This document shows, piece after piece, positions 48,756-57,834 of a stretch of 64,000 nt of DNA. A program made the translations under genes and the position numbers. Positions within the stretch are counted from its first letter, which is position 1. The number at the start of each line of letters is the position of its first letter. The DNA comes from Streptomyces scabiei 87.22 (GTDB taxonomy: Bacteria > Actinomycetota > Actinomycetes > Streptomycetales > Streptomycetaceae), in NCBI RefSeq assembly GCF_000091305.1, contig NC_013929.1:8494001-8558000 (forward strand), read 5' to 3'. The notes beneath the pieces are model-generated. The model had not been told where the DNA came from. It searched no databases and saw only the letters and a program-made list of their open reading frames with translations.

Positions 48756-50363
48756 ATGAGAATGCACCGCATCGGCGCGGCGCTCGCAACTGTCACCATA
48801 GGGCTCTTGACCGTGGCCCTCCCCACCACCGGCGCCTCAGCTGATTCAGACGCGACCCTCCGCGAACTGGCAGCGAAGGAGGGAATCCTCATCGGCTCGG
48901 GGGCGACCAACCCCACCTATCTCGACGAACCGAAGTTCGGCGAGGTGCTGGCGGAACAGTTCAACAGCTTGTCTCCCGAGAACGAGCTGAAGTGGAAATT
49001 CGTCCAGCCCACGGAGGGCGACTTCGAGTTCGGGGGCCTCGACCGGCTCGTCGACTTCGTTGAAGACAACGACATGGTAGTCAAGGGACACGGGCTCATC
49101 TCCCAGTGCTGCAACCCGGAATACGTGACCGACGTCACCGACCCGGACGAGTTGCGCGCGGTCATGAAGACTCACTTCAACACGATCATGGACCGCTACG
49201 CCGGAAAGATGGACCGGTGGGACGTGATGACCGAGCCGTTCTCCACCTTCGGCGGCACCGGCCTCGCGCCGAACCACTTCTACGAGGTGCTCGGCGAGGA
49301 CTACATCGCGGAAGCGTTCCGGATCGCGCACGCCGCTGACCCCGAGGCGAAGCTGTTCATCAACGAGGCGTTGGTGGAGTTCTACCCGGCGAAGCGCCAG
49401 GAGCTCTACGACCTAGTGGCCGGCATGGTCGCCGACGGTGTGCCCATCGACGGGGTGGGCTTCGAGATGCACGAGACACAGGCGGGTCCCGAGCCCGGAG
49501 TCATCACAGAGATGACGAAGTCCTACCAGAAGCTCGGACTCGAAGTCGCGATCACCGAACTCGACGTGCACACCTACGACGTGGATCAGCAGACGCAGAT
49601 CTACGGGGACGTCATGGCCGAGGCGCTGGCGGCCGGAATCCGGGACATCAGCTTCTGGGGCTTCACCGACAAGCACGCCTACACGTGGCTGCCGGGCGCG
49701 AAGCCCCTCATGTTCGACGAGGAGTACAACCCCAAGCCCGCGTACTACGCCACGCGCGACGCTCTGCGGAACTTCGTCTCCGCTTCCTCGGCTGCTGGCG
49801 CCGGCACCCTGTCGAACACCAGCGGGTGGACCCACGGCCTCCATGACGGCAACTACAGCGTGAAGATGAACCTTTGGCACGGCACGCCAGGCAGCTTCTT
49901 CCGTCTTTACGAGAACGACAAGCTCGTCGCCGCGCGGGTGCCCACGACAGTCAGCGGCACCTCGCAGTCAGTCGTGACCGAATTCAAGGACAGGCCCAAC
50001 GGCACCTACGCGTACCGGGCCGAACTGATCAACTCGAAGGGCACCACGTCCACGAACACCACGACTGTCACGGTCACGGATGCCGCCCCGGGCAAGCCCG
50101 TGGTCAGCCACGACAACTGGGACAAGGACGGCACCTTCACCGCCACCGCGAACCTGTGGTGGGGCACCAACGCCACCTCGTACACCTTCTACCTCGACGG
50201 GGCAGTCGTCGGTGAGGGCCAGCTGGCCGCCGATTCGCCGAACGCACAGTCGCCTCAGGTAGCTCTGTCCGGGGTTCCGAAGGGCAAGCACAGCCTGAAG
50301 GTCGTCCTTACCAACGCGAGGGGATCGACCGAATCGGATCCCGTGGACGTGACGGTCGCCTGA
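48756..50363 (+). CDS. Secreted GH10-like enzyme with two C-terminal beta modules
   Basis: ATG 48756 gives 535 residues with a Sec signal (IGAALATVTIGLLTVALPTT, cleavage near GASA). The barrel follows GH10: EQFNSLSPENELKWKFVQPT, then a nucleophile Glu in VAITELDVHTYD (about 268). The acid/base region reads DVMTEPFST (Glu about 160) where GH10 has DVVNEA, and WHSQ is replaced by LISQCC. These changes make xylanase specificity uncertain. From about residue 350 come two tandem modules of some 85 residues each (SVKMNLWHGTPGSFFRLYEN; TATANLWWGTNATSYTFYLD), related to the chitinase-A N-terminal type. Confidence 0.82.
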   Translation: MRMHRIGAALATVTIGLLTVALPTTGASADSDATLRELAAKEGILIGSGATNPTYLDEPKFGEVLAEQFNSLSPENELKWKFVQPTEGDFEFGGLDRLVDFVEDNDMVVKGHGLISQCCNPEYVTDVTDPDELRAVMKTHFNTIMDRYAGKMDRWDVMTEPFSTFGGTGLAPNHFYEVLGEDYIAEAFRIAHAADPEAKLFINEALVEFYPAKRQELYDLVAGMVADGVPIDGVGFEMHETQAGPEPGVITEMTKSYQKLGLEVAITELDVHTYDVDQQTQIYGDVMAEALAAGIRDISFWGFTDKHAYTWLPGAKPLMFDEEYNPKPAYYATRDALRNFVSASSAAGAGTLSNTSGWTHGLHDGNYSVKMNLWHGTPGSFFRLYENDKLVAARVPTTVSGTSQSVVTEFKDRPNGTYAYRAELINSKGTTSTNTTTVTVTDAAPGKPVVSHDNWDKDGTFTATANLWWGTNATSYTFYLDGAVVGEGQLAADSPNAQSPQVALSGVPKGKHSLKVVLTNARGSTESDPVDVTVA

Positions 50364-50400
50364 CGTCAAGTAGTTTCTCGTCTACGGTCAAACGGGGGAT

Positions 50401-50440
50401 AGACGCCCGGCGCGCTCACGACAGGGTGCGCCGGGCGTCT
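50401..50440 (+). terminator. Terminator after the GH10-like gene
   Basis: AGACGCCCGGCGC (50401-50413) and GCGCCGGGCGTCT (50428-50440) are exact inverses with a 14-base loop, 38 bp after the stop. Confidence 0.8.
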
Positions 50441-50807
50441 GCGTCGCGTGCTGTCCAACTCCTCCGCCGGGTGAGAGGACGAAGGGCCACCGGCAGGCTG
50501 GAGACACGGGCACCCAATGCGTTGACGGAGGGTTTGCACTCGCCCCGGCTGCGACTTGCGCACGAAGTGCTGCGTTGGTCGTTGCCCTCGCTATTGTGGA
50601 TGGGTGGTGGTCCGGGCTGCGGGAGTACACCGCTGCGGGCCTCTTTCTGGAGTGGAAGTCGGTATGAACGAAGTGGGAGGTTGCCAAGAGGACTGCGGGA
50701 CTGGGTGATATTGCCCTGGCGGGGGCGGAGTGACCCAGGGCGGGATCTGCGGAGTTGTTCCCGCCGTCCAGGGTTCCCGACCGAACGGACGAGGAGTCTC
50801 AACGGCC
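50441..50807. other. Intergenic region, nothing supported
   Basis: Open frames exist on both strands but none has a start signal, codon bias or recognisable sequence. It separates the GH10-like gene from the convergent LacI gene. Confidence 0.5.
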
Positions 50808-51926
50808 TTACGGACGGGGGCGGCGTACGGACTGACGGATCACCAGTTGCGTACTGAGGACGACATGGTCGTCGCCGCTGATGCGTTCGCTGTGCTCCAG
50901 GGCGAGCCGGACCGCTGTTCTGCCGAGATCCTCGTACGGCACCCGGACCGACGTGAGCGACGGGGTCAGGTCCGAGGCGAAGGGGACGTCGTCGAAGCCC
51001 ACCAGGGAGATGTCCCGGGGGACGTTCAGGCCGGCGTCGCGGAGCGCGGCCAACGCACCGAGGGCCACCATGTCCGTCCCCGCGAGGACGCCCGTGAAAT
51101 CGACCCCCGCCTTCAGCGCGTCCCTCGTGCGCTGGTAGCCGGAGACGCGGGTGTACGGACCGGGGACGTCCAGTTCTTCCGCGTACTCCACGCCGTGCGC
51201 GCGCAGGGCGTGGAGGTAGCCCTCCCTCCGTTGCGCCCCCGTACTGAGTTGTGGGTCGCCGCCCAGGAAGAGGACGCGCCGGTGGCCTTGGACGAACAGA
51301 TGGTCTGCGGCCTGGAAGGCGCCTCCGCGGTTGTCGTAGTCCACGACGGTGACTGGGTGATGCCCGGGCAGGGGCGGGCGGCCGACCAGGACCAGACGTG
51401 ACCCGGCGGCGTCCAGGGCGCGCGCGTACTCGGTCATGCGCTGGAAGTAGACCTCGTCCTGCACTGCCCCGCCGACGAGGACCACCGCGGCCGCGTGCTG
51501 CTCGCGCATCAACTGCACCAGGTCGTCCTCGCGGGCAGTGTCTCCGTGAGTGGCGCAGACCAGGCTCAGCCGGCCCCGCAGGGCCGCCTCCTGCTCGACC
51601 CCGGCGGCGACATGGGCCAGCGACGGCCCGGTGATGTCCCGCAGGACCAGTGCGACGGGACCGGCCACCCGACCGGAGAGGGCTTTGGCGTGGACGTTCA
51701 CCACGTAGTGCAGCGACTCCACGGCAGCCATGATGCGCTCCCGGGTGGCGGCCGACACGGGATAGTTGCCGGCCAGGGCCCTGGAAACGGTTGCTACCGA
51801 CACCCCCGCCCGTTCGGCGACATCGCGAATCGTGCTGGGGCGCTCTTCACCTGCCTGGTTCTTGCGCCGACGCCTAGAAGCCTGGGAGGCGGGCGTTGGG
51901 GGAGAACCGTTTCCGTTCGCTGTCAC
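50808..51926 (-). CDS. LacI-family regulator of the GH127/ABC/GH43 locus
   Basis: 372 residues from ATG 51926. After a basic, Pro/Ser-rich lead the helix-turn-helix reads TIRDVAERAGVSVATVSRAL (about residues 32-51) with hinge VESLHYVVNVHAKALSG. The sensor shows VTVVDYDNRGGAFQAADHLF and ISLVGFDDVPFASDLTPSLT. Operator-like GGTAAACGATTACTG lies 66 bp upstream of its start, with similar sites before the binding-protein operon at 55.2-55.4 kb. It is therefore the probable repressor of this locus, induced by an arabinose- or xylose-containing sugar. Confidence 0.92.
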   Translation of the reverse strand: MTANGNGSPPTPASQASRRRRKNQAGEERPSTIRDVAERAGVSVATVSRALAGNYPVSAATRERIMAAVESLHYVVNVHAKALSGRVAGPVALVLRDITGPSLAHVAAGVEQEAALRGRLSLVCATHGDTAREDDLVQLMREQHAAAVVLVGGAVQDEVYFQRMTEYARALDAAGSRLVLVGRPPLPGHHPVTVVDYDNRGGAFQAADHLFVQGHRRVLFLGGDPQLSTGAQRREGYLHALRAHGVEYAEELDVPGPYTRVSGYQRTRDALKAGVDFTGVLAGTDMVALGALAALRDAGLNVPRDISLVGFDDVPFASDLTPSLTSVRVPYEDLGRTAVRLALEHSERISGDDHVVLSTQLVIRQSVRRPRP

Positions 51927-51991
51927 ACCTTGACGTTACTGCACTGAGCATCCTCGCGGACACAGAAGGGTGCGACCGGTTCCCGAATCTT

Positions 51992-52007
51992 GGTAAACGA
52001 TTACTGC
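51992..52007. promoter_or_regulatory. LacI operator candidate 1
   Basis: GGTAAACGATTACTGC, 66 bp before the LacI start, has the central CG and partial dyad of LacI operators. Thirteen bases (AAACGATTACTGC) recur exactly at 55395-55407. Confidence 0.6.
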
Positions 52008-52030
52008 GGGCATGTTGACCGCGCCGACGT

Positions 52031-53995
52031 CTACCCGCGGGCGGCCAGCGGCAGCCAGACCCGCATGGCGCCCGGCTCGCGGTTGGCCCAGGCGTAGTAC
52101 GGCACCGCCGTCAGCTCGACGCTCTCGTGGGGTTCGCCGGAAGTCGCCGACGTGTACGGCAGGTAGGGCCAGTCGCCGGACGTATCGTCGGCGCGGAGCC
52201 GGTTCCCCGCGACGCTCACCGTTCGCACCCCGCCGAGCAGTTCGGGGCGGCTGCGCACGGTCAGTGGCGTGTCCGGCGGCACAGCGATCGTGTCCGGGTC
52301 CAGGCGCCCCGGTTGGTCGGTCTGCTCCAGGCAGTAGACCAGCGGACCGCGTTCGACGGCGGCGCAGCCCCGGACGGCGTCGACGCGTGAGGAAGGGACG
52401 GTGAGCCGGGCCGGCATCGCGAGGTCGAGGCGGACGGTGTCGCCGGGGGTGAACGCGCGGGTGATGCGCAGCCAGCCGGAGTCGGCCCCGTCTTCGACGG
52501 TGGTGCCGTTCACGGTCAGGGTGTGGTCGGCGCACCACGCCGGCAGGCGTAGGGAGAGCGTGCGCGGCAGGGCGGTGGGAGCCTCGTCCACGGTGACGGT
52601 CACCGTGCCCTCCCACGGATACTCCGTCGTCACCCGTACGGTGAGGCCGTCGCCGCCGTAGACGCCCGTGGCGTACTGGTGCAGTTGCAGACCGCTGTCG
52701 TCGGCTGTGGCCAGGTAGTGCGGGAGCCCGGCGAGCAGGCGCATGACGTTGGGCGGGCAGCACGCGCAGCGGAACCAGGGGGTGCGGTGGGCGGTCTGGT
52801 CGCCGGGGCGTTCGTGTGAACGGGCCCGCCGATGAAGCGGGTTGACGTACAGCCAGGTGCGGCCGTCGAGACCGGCGCCGGCCAGGAAGCCGTTGAACAG
52901 GGTGCGCTCGACGAGGTCGGAGTAGCGGGCCTCGCCGGTGAGCAGGGCCATGCGCCAGGAGAAGTGGACGGAGGCGATGGCGGCGCAGGTCTCGGCGTAG
53001 GCGCGGTCGGCCGGCAGTTCGTGGGCGTCGCCGAAGGCCTCCCAGTCGTGCCGGGAGCCGACGGCGCCGGTGAGGTAGGTCTTGGTCGTGACCATGTCCC
53101 GCCACAGCCGCTCCAGCGCCGTGCGGAGTTCCGTGTCGCCGGTCTCCGCGGCCAGGTCGGCGGCTCCGGCGAGGAGGTAGAGCTGGCGTACGGCGTGGCC
53201 GGTGACCTCGTCCGCCGCGCGGACCGGCGTGTGGTCCTGCCAGTACTCGGGCCCCGGGTCGCGGTCGTGGCCCCGGTCGGCGCCGGAGGAGAGGGTGCCG
53301 TGACCGCGGCGTTCCAGGAAGTAGCGGGCGAGGTCCAGGTACCGCTTCTCGTCGGTCGTCCGGTGGAGTTCGACGAGGGCGGTCTCCACCTCGGGATGGC
53401 CACAGACGGTGTCCACCTGCTTGCCAGGGCCGAAGACGGAGTCGATGTGGTCCGCGAGCCGGCGGGCCACGGCGAGCAGCCGGTCGGAACCGGTGGCCCG
53501 GTGGTGCGCCACGGCGGCCTGGATCAGATGTCCCGCGCAGTACAGCTCGTGTCCCCAGCCCGGCTCGGTCCAGGGAATGCCGCCGCCGAGCTGGTAGTAC
53601 GTCTGGAGGTAGCCGTCCTCGCGCTGGGCGGCGGCGATCAGCTCGACGATGGCTTCGACCTCGGTGGCGAGTGTCTCGTCGGGAGTGTCCGCGAGCTGCC
53701 AGCAGGCGGCTTCCAGCCACTTGTAGACGTCGGAGTCCTGGAACTGGAAGTCGCCGGAGAAGCCGGTGCCGGACGGGGTGTCCGCGCCGTCGGTGCGCGG
53801 GGCCGCGGCGGCACGGAAGTTGGCCAGGTTGCCGGCCTGCTCCAGCCGCCCCGGGCCCTCGGCGAGGGAGATCCGGGCGTTGACCCGGCGACGTTCGGCC
53901 CAGAAGCCGCCCTCGATGCGGGCCGCGGAGGCGGGACGCAGGGGTGAGACGGCACGTGGGGAGGGGTGGACCGGTCCGGCCTGAATGGTGTTCAA
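52031..53995 (-). CDS. GH127 beta-L-arabinofuranosidase
   Basis: 654 residues from ATG 53995. The family's zinc-thiolate active site is visible: ETCAAIASVHFSWRM (Glu about 334, Cys about 336) and CACCPPNVMRLLAGL (the two adjacent Cys at about 410-411), corresponding to Glu338/Cys340 and Cys417/Cys418 of HypBA1, where Cys417 is the nucleophile. It has the (alpha/alpha)6 core and C-terminal beta domains. No signal peptide, so it removes beta-L-arabinofuranose from imported oligosaccharides in the cytoplasm. Lies between the LacI gene and a 2-hydroxyacid dehydrogenase gene on the same strand. Confidence 0.93.
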   Translation of the reverse strand: MNTIQAGPVHPSPRAVSPLRPASAARIEGGFWAERRRVNARISLAEGPGRLEQAGNLANFRAAAAPRTDGADTPSGTGFSGDFQFQDSDVYKWLEAACWQLADTPDETLATEVEAIVELIAAAQREDGYLQTYYQLGGGIPWTEPGWGHELYCAGHLIQAAVAHHRATGSDRLLAVARRLADHIDSVFGPGKQVDTVCGHPEVETALVELHRTTDEKRYLDLARYFLERRGHGTLSSGADRGHDRDPGPEYWQDHTPVRAADEVTGHAVRQLYLLAGAADLAAETGDTELRTALERLWRDMVTTKTYLTGAVGSRHDWEAFGDAHELPADRAYAETCAAIASVHFSWRMALLTGEARYSDLVERTLFNGFLAGAGLDGRTWLYVNPLHRRARSHERPGDQTAHRTPWFRCACCPPNVMRLLAGLPHYLATADDSGLQLHQYATGVYGGDGLTVRVTTEYPWEGTVTVTVDEAPTALPRTLSLRLPAWCADHTLTVNGTTVEDGADSGWLRITRAFTPGDTVRLDLAMPARLTVPSSRVDAVRGCAAVERGPLVYCLEQTDQPGRLDPDTIAVPPDTPLTVRSRPELLGGVRTVSVAGNRLRADDTSGDWPYLPYTSATSGEPHESVELTAVPYYAWANREPGAMRVWLPLAARG

Positions 53996-54112
53996 GGGTG
54001 TCTCCGAGGGAAGAGGGACGGGCTGGGGTGGGGTGGGGTGCGACGGGATCGGCGTTGCGGGAGCCCGGGCGGGCGGGCGGCGTCCTCGGCCGGCGGGTGG
54101 GCGTCGAAGTCC

Positions 54113-55126
54113 TCAGGCGCTGATCGCCAGTTCGGCCCGGTGGACCGGGTGGGCAGGCGGCAGCCCCGTCGTCAGGCGTTCCAGTTCCGTCACCACCGTG
54201 CCGCCGAGGCGGGCCAGTTCGTTGCCGAGGGAGCCGGCGATGTGCGGCGTGAGGAACACGTTCGGAAGGCGGTAGAGCGGGGAGTCCGCGGGCAGCGGCT
54301 CGGGGTCGGTGACGTCCAGGATCGCGCTGAGCCGGCCGTTCACCAGTTCCTCGGTGAGCGCGGTGTGGTCGACGAGGGCGCCCCGTGAGGTGTTGATGAG
54401 GACGCCGCCGTCGGGGATGAGCGCCAGCCGCTCGCGGTTGAGCATGTGATGGGTCTGCGGGGTGTCGGGGGCGTGCACGCTGACGATGTCACTGGTGCGC
54501 AGCAACTCGTCGAGGCCCAGCGGGACCGCGCCCAGTTCCGCGGCCTGGGCGGCGTCGACGTAGGGGTCGTGGAGGCTCACCGACAGCTCGAAGGGCCGCA
54601 GCAGTTCCAGGACCCGGCGGCCCACCCGGGAGGCGCCGATCAGACCGACCCGGCGGCCGAGGTTGCCGACCGTCACGTACTCCGTCGCAGCGGGGTAGAC
54701 GTGCTCGGCCCGGAAGCGTTCGCGCAGCCCGAAGGCGTCCTTGCCGGCCAGCAGGATCGCGGCGAGCGTGTACTCGGCCACGGGCAGGGCGTTGGCCCGC
54801 ACCGCGCTGGAGAGGGTGAGACCGCGCTCCCAGAACGGCTCACCCACGAGGTGGCGGACGCTGCCGCCGGCGTGCATGACGGCGCGCAGTCGCGGCGCCG
54901 CCGCCAGTACCTCCGCGCCGAGGTGCGGGCAGCCCCAGCCGGTGACCAGTACCTCGGCGCGGCCCAGGGCCTCGGCCACGGCGGGATCGGAGAAGTCCTG
55001 GGCGACGAGCGTGAGGTCGACCCGCGCCAGTTGCTGGAGGCGGGTCAGCAGCGGAGGCGGGAAGAGTTCGGGCAGATGTACCGGATTCATGGCGAAGAGG
55101 GCGAACGGCGGCACTGACGTATGCAT
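54113..55126 (-). CDS. D-isomer-specific 2-hydroxyacid dehydrogenase
   Basis: ATG 55126 with AGGAG just upstream gives 337 residues. The NAD-binding domain has VGLIGASRVGRRVLELLRPF (slightly altered G-x-G-x-x-G), the active-site Arg in NTSRGALVDHTAL, Glu in the DPEPLPADSPL region and His in FLTPHIAGSLG. The enzyme reduces 2-keto acids or oxidises 2-hydroxyacids with NAD(P)H. It is encoded between GH127 and the divergent binding-protein operon. It could process an acidic sugar or keto-acid product, for example from lyase action, but this is inference. Confidence 0.9.
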   Translation of the reverse strand: MHTSVPPFALFAMNPVHLPELFPPPLLTRLQQLARVDLTLVAQDFSDPAVAEALGRAEVLVTGWGCPHLGAEVLAAAPRLRAVMHAGGSVRHLVGEPFWERGLTLSSAVRANALPVAEYTLAAILLAGKDAFGLRERFRAEHVYPAATEYVTVGNLGRRVGLIGASRVGRRVLELLRPFELSVSLHDPYVDAAQAAELGAVPLGLDELLRTSDIVSVHAPDTPQTHHMLNRERLALIPDGGVLINTSRGALVDHTALTEELVNGRLSAILDVTDPEPLPADSPLYRLPNVFLTPHIAGSLGNELARLGGTVVTELERLTTGLPPAHPVHRAELAISA

Positions 55127-55178
55127 GCTGCTCCTGGGGAGGGGCGCCGGGATCGGCCGGCGACAAGCCTGAGCGTCA

Positions 55179-55193
55179 CAGTAAACGTATTCC
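55179..55193. promoter_or_regulatory. LacI operator candidate 2
   Basis: CAGTAAACGTATTCC is, on the other strand, GGAATACGTTTACTG, matching GGTAAACGATTACTG (site 1) at 12 of 15 positions. It lies 53 bp before the dehydrogenase start in the divergent control region. Confidence 0.5.
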
Positions 55194-55392
55194 ACGCTAG
55201 AAGCCCCAGAGAACCCGGTCAATGACCAGCTCTGCGACACAGGTACGTCACAGAGAGTCCACCCACCTGCCCCGCGATGGCGCGAACGTCCATGGTCAGG
55301 CGCATCGACAGGTAACGTTCTGGAAAGTCGAGCGAAACAATCCGGCGCCACCTCTTGTGGATCTGGCTCCCTCGGTCGTACCGTCCACGACA

Positions 55393-55407
55393 ACAAACGA
55401 TTACTGC
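55393..55407. promoter_or_regulatory. LacI operator candidate 3
   Basis: ACAAACGATTACTGC shares AAACGATTACTGC exactly with site 1 and lies 97 bp before the binding-protein start, near the expected promoter of the plus-strand operon. Confidence 0.6.
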
Positions 55408-55503
55408 CTCGCCGCGCAGTACCCGTTTCTCTCCCCTCGCGTCGCCCTGACCGCGCCGTTCCCCCACGTGCAGGCGCCGTCCCATTCCTTTCGTGGAGGA
55501 CCG

Positions 55504-56832
55504 ATGTCCAAGTCCGGTATGCGCCCCAGGGTCCTTGTCTCGGTGGCCGCCGCCGCTTCTCTCTCGCTGCTGCTGACCGCCTGCTCTGACGACTCCGGCA
55601 CCGACGCCTCGGCGGCCACGAAGGGCAACGTCACGCTGGAGTTCTGGAGCTGGACGGACGGCATCGAGGCGCAGGCCGAGGTGTGGAACAAGAAGCACCC
55701 CGAGACGCAGATCAAGTTCGTCAACGCTGCGGGTGACACCGCTTACCAGAAGCTGCGGGCCGCGGTGAACGCGGGCACCGCGCCCTGTCTGTCCAAGATG
55801 GACGGGATGAACCTGGCGAGCTTCGCCGCCGACGGACTGCTGACCGACATCAGCGAGGTCGCGGCCAAGCACAAGGACGCGTACACGGTCGCCGCGTGGA
55901 ACGCGGTCAGCCCCGGAGGCACCACCTTCGGCATTCCGATGGGGTCGGCGCCGCTGTTCACCGCCTACCGCGCGGACCTGTTCCAGAAGTACGGGATCGA
56001 GGCCCCGAAGACCTGGGACGACCTGATCGCCGCGGGCAAGAAGGTCCAGGAGAAGGACAAGGACGTCAAGATCTACAACATGGCGGGCGAGGACCCGAGC
56101 TCGCTCGTCGACCTGTCCTGGGAGGCCGGCGCGCAGTGGTACAAGGTGGACGGCGACCACTGGGTCATCGACTTCGCCTCTCCCGAGGCGCTCAAGGCCG
56201 GTGACATCGTCCAGCAGCTCGTCGACAACGACCTCGCCTCCAACGCGTCGTACGCCGACCCGGGTGTCTTCAAGACCTGGGACCTCGGCAAGACCATCGC
56301 GATGACCAGCTCGACCTGGCAGCTGCCGATCTACGACACGAACTTCCCCAAGTCCAAGGGCAAGTGGCAGCTCGCCGACTCGCCGGCCTTCGACACCGCC
56401 AAGCCGCAGACCTCCAGTAACTTCGACACCACCGGCGTCCTCAAGGGCTGTAGGTACCCCGACCGCGCCGCCGAGTTCGCCGCCTGGCTGAGCAGCAGCA
56501 AGGAGTCACTGACGGCGCTCACCGACCCGGACTCCAAGTCGGGCCTGTTCCCCGCCGTCAAGGACGTCTCGCCGTACGTCGACAAGATCATCCCGACCGG
56601 GATGTTCAACGGGAAGTCGGACAGCGCGCAGGTGATTACCACGGCGGCCTCGCGGGTCGGCGAGCAGTGGCAGTACGGGCCGAACTACGCGGCGATGTAC
56701 TCCGAGATGCAGAAGCAGTGGGGCAAGGTCATGAAGAAGCAGCTGACGGTCAAGGACATGCTGACCTCGCTGCAGAAGTGGACCGTGGACGACCTCAACC
56801 GCAAGGGCATCAAGGCCGTCGCCGGCAGCTGA
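55504..56832 (+). CDS. Sugar ABC transporter substrate-binding lipoprotein
   Basis: ATG 55504 four bases behind GGAGGA gives 442 residues. The lipobox LTAC puts Cys at about 27. It is family 1 binding-protein fold (VTLEFWSWTDGIEAQAEVWN, then YRADLFQKYGIEAPKTWDDL). First gene of an operon with two permeases and three secreted or cytoplasmic carbohydrate enzymes, so it likely captures arabinose/xylose-rich oligosaccharides. The 377-bp gap to the divergent dehydrogenase gene carries two operator candidates. Confidence 0.93.
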   Translation: MSKSGMRPRVLVSVAAAASLSLLLTACSDDSGTDASAATKGNVTLEFWSWTDGIEAQAEVWNKKHPETQIKFVNAAGDTAYQKLRAAVNAGTAPCLSKMDGMNLASFAADGLLTDISEVAAKHKDAYTVAAWNAVSPGGTTFGIPMGSAPLFTAYRADLFQKYGIEAPKTWDDLIAAGKKVQEKDKDVKIYNMAGEDPSSLVDLSWEAGAQWYKVDGDHWVIDFASPEALKAGDIVQQLVDNDLASNASYADPGVFKTWDLGKTIAMTSSTWQLPIYDTNFPKSKGKWQLADSPAFDTAKPQTSSNFDTTGVLKGCRYPDRAAEFAAWLSSSKESLTALTDPDSKSGLFPAVKDVSPYVDKIIPTGMFNGKSDSAQVITTAASRVGEQWQYGPNYAAMYSEMQKQWGKVMKKQLTVKDMLTSLQKWTVDDLNRKGIKAVAGS

Positions 56833-56880
56833 CCTCCCCTGTAGGCCCCGCCTCTGTAGGACCCACCTCTGGAGACACCC

Positions 56881-57834
56881 GTGTCCACCCTGACGCGACC
56901 CCCCAAGGTCGCCACCGACTCCCCGGCCCGGCGGCCCTCCCCCCGCCGGGCCGGGAGCCGGGGAGCCCACAAGGGACTGCTGTTCGCACTGCCCTTCCTG
57001 CTCGGCTTCCTGGCCACGTACGTCGTGCCGATCGGCTATGCCTTCAGCCAGAGCCTGAGGGAGAAGAAGAGCAGCGGGCTGGGCTTCGGCCCGACCCGGG
57101 TCGTCTTCACCGGCTTCTCCAACTTCGCCTCCATCCTCGGCGACGGCGCCTTCTGGTCGAGCATGCTGCGCACGCTGCTGTTCGGAGCGGCTCAGATCAC
57201 GGTGATGCTGGGCCTGTCGCTGCTGCTCGCCCTGCTCCTGGACGGGGTGGCCGCCCGTGCGGTGCGGTTCTTCCGCGCGGCGCTGCTCATCCCGTACGTG
57301 GTGCCCGCCGTGGTGTCCACCGTGATCTGGCTGTTCCTCTACAGCCCGACGGGCTCTCCGCTGCTCGACCTCGCGCACGGCGCCGGCACGGACATCACCT
57401 TCTTCGGCGGCCTCAACACCTACCTCTCCCTGGGCAATCTGCTGACCTGGCAGGGGATCGGCTTCAACATGATCCTGATCTCCGCCTCGCTACAGGCGCT
57501 GCCCCGCGAGCTGTACGAGGCGGCCCGACTGGACGGGGCCAGGGAGTGGCGGATCGCCTGGTCGGTCAAGATTCCCAACATCACCGGCATCCTGGTGCTG
57601 ACCGGCATGTTCTCCCTCATCGGGAGGCTGCAGCTGTTCGCCGAACCACTGCTGCTGCGGCAGATCGCGCCGGAGTCGATCAACACCGACTTCACTCCGA
57701 TGATGGAGATCTACGACAAGGCGTTCAAGACCGGTGACTACCAGTACGCCGCCGCCGAGTCGCTGGTCCTGGCCGTGGTCACCGGCATCCTCGCCTTCGT
57801 CTTCTACCGGGCCACGAACAGGAAGATGTCATGA
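56881..57834 (+). CDS. Sugar ABC transporter permease, MalF type
   Basis: GTG 56881 with GGAG upstream gives 317 residues. First helix LLFALPFLLGFLATYVVPIG; EAA loop LYEAARLDGAREWRIAWSVK. It is a CUT1-type membrane subunit. The stop overlaps the next permease start (ATGA at 57831-57834), showing coupled synthesis. No ATPase gene is nearby; a shared one elsewhere is assumed. Confidence 0.93.
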   Translation: MSTLTRPPKVATDSPARRPSPRRAGSRGAHKGLLFALPFLLGFLATYVVPIGYAFSQSLREKKSSGLGFGPTRVVFTGFSNFASILGDGAFWSSMLRTLLFGAAQITVMLGLSLLLALLLDGVAARAVRFFRAALLIPYVVPAVVSTVIWLFLYSPTGSPLLDLAHGAGTDITFFGGLNTYLSLGNLLTWQGIGFNMILISASLQALPRELYEAARLDGAREWRIAWSVKIPNITGILVLTGMFSLIGRLQLFAEPLLLRQIAPESINTDFTPMMEIYDKAFKTGDYQYAAAESLVLAVVTGILAFVFYRATNRKMS

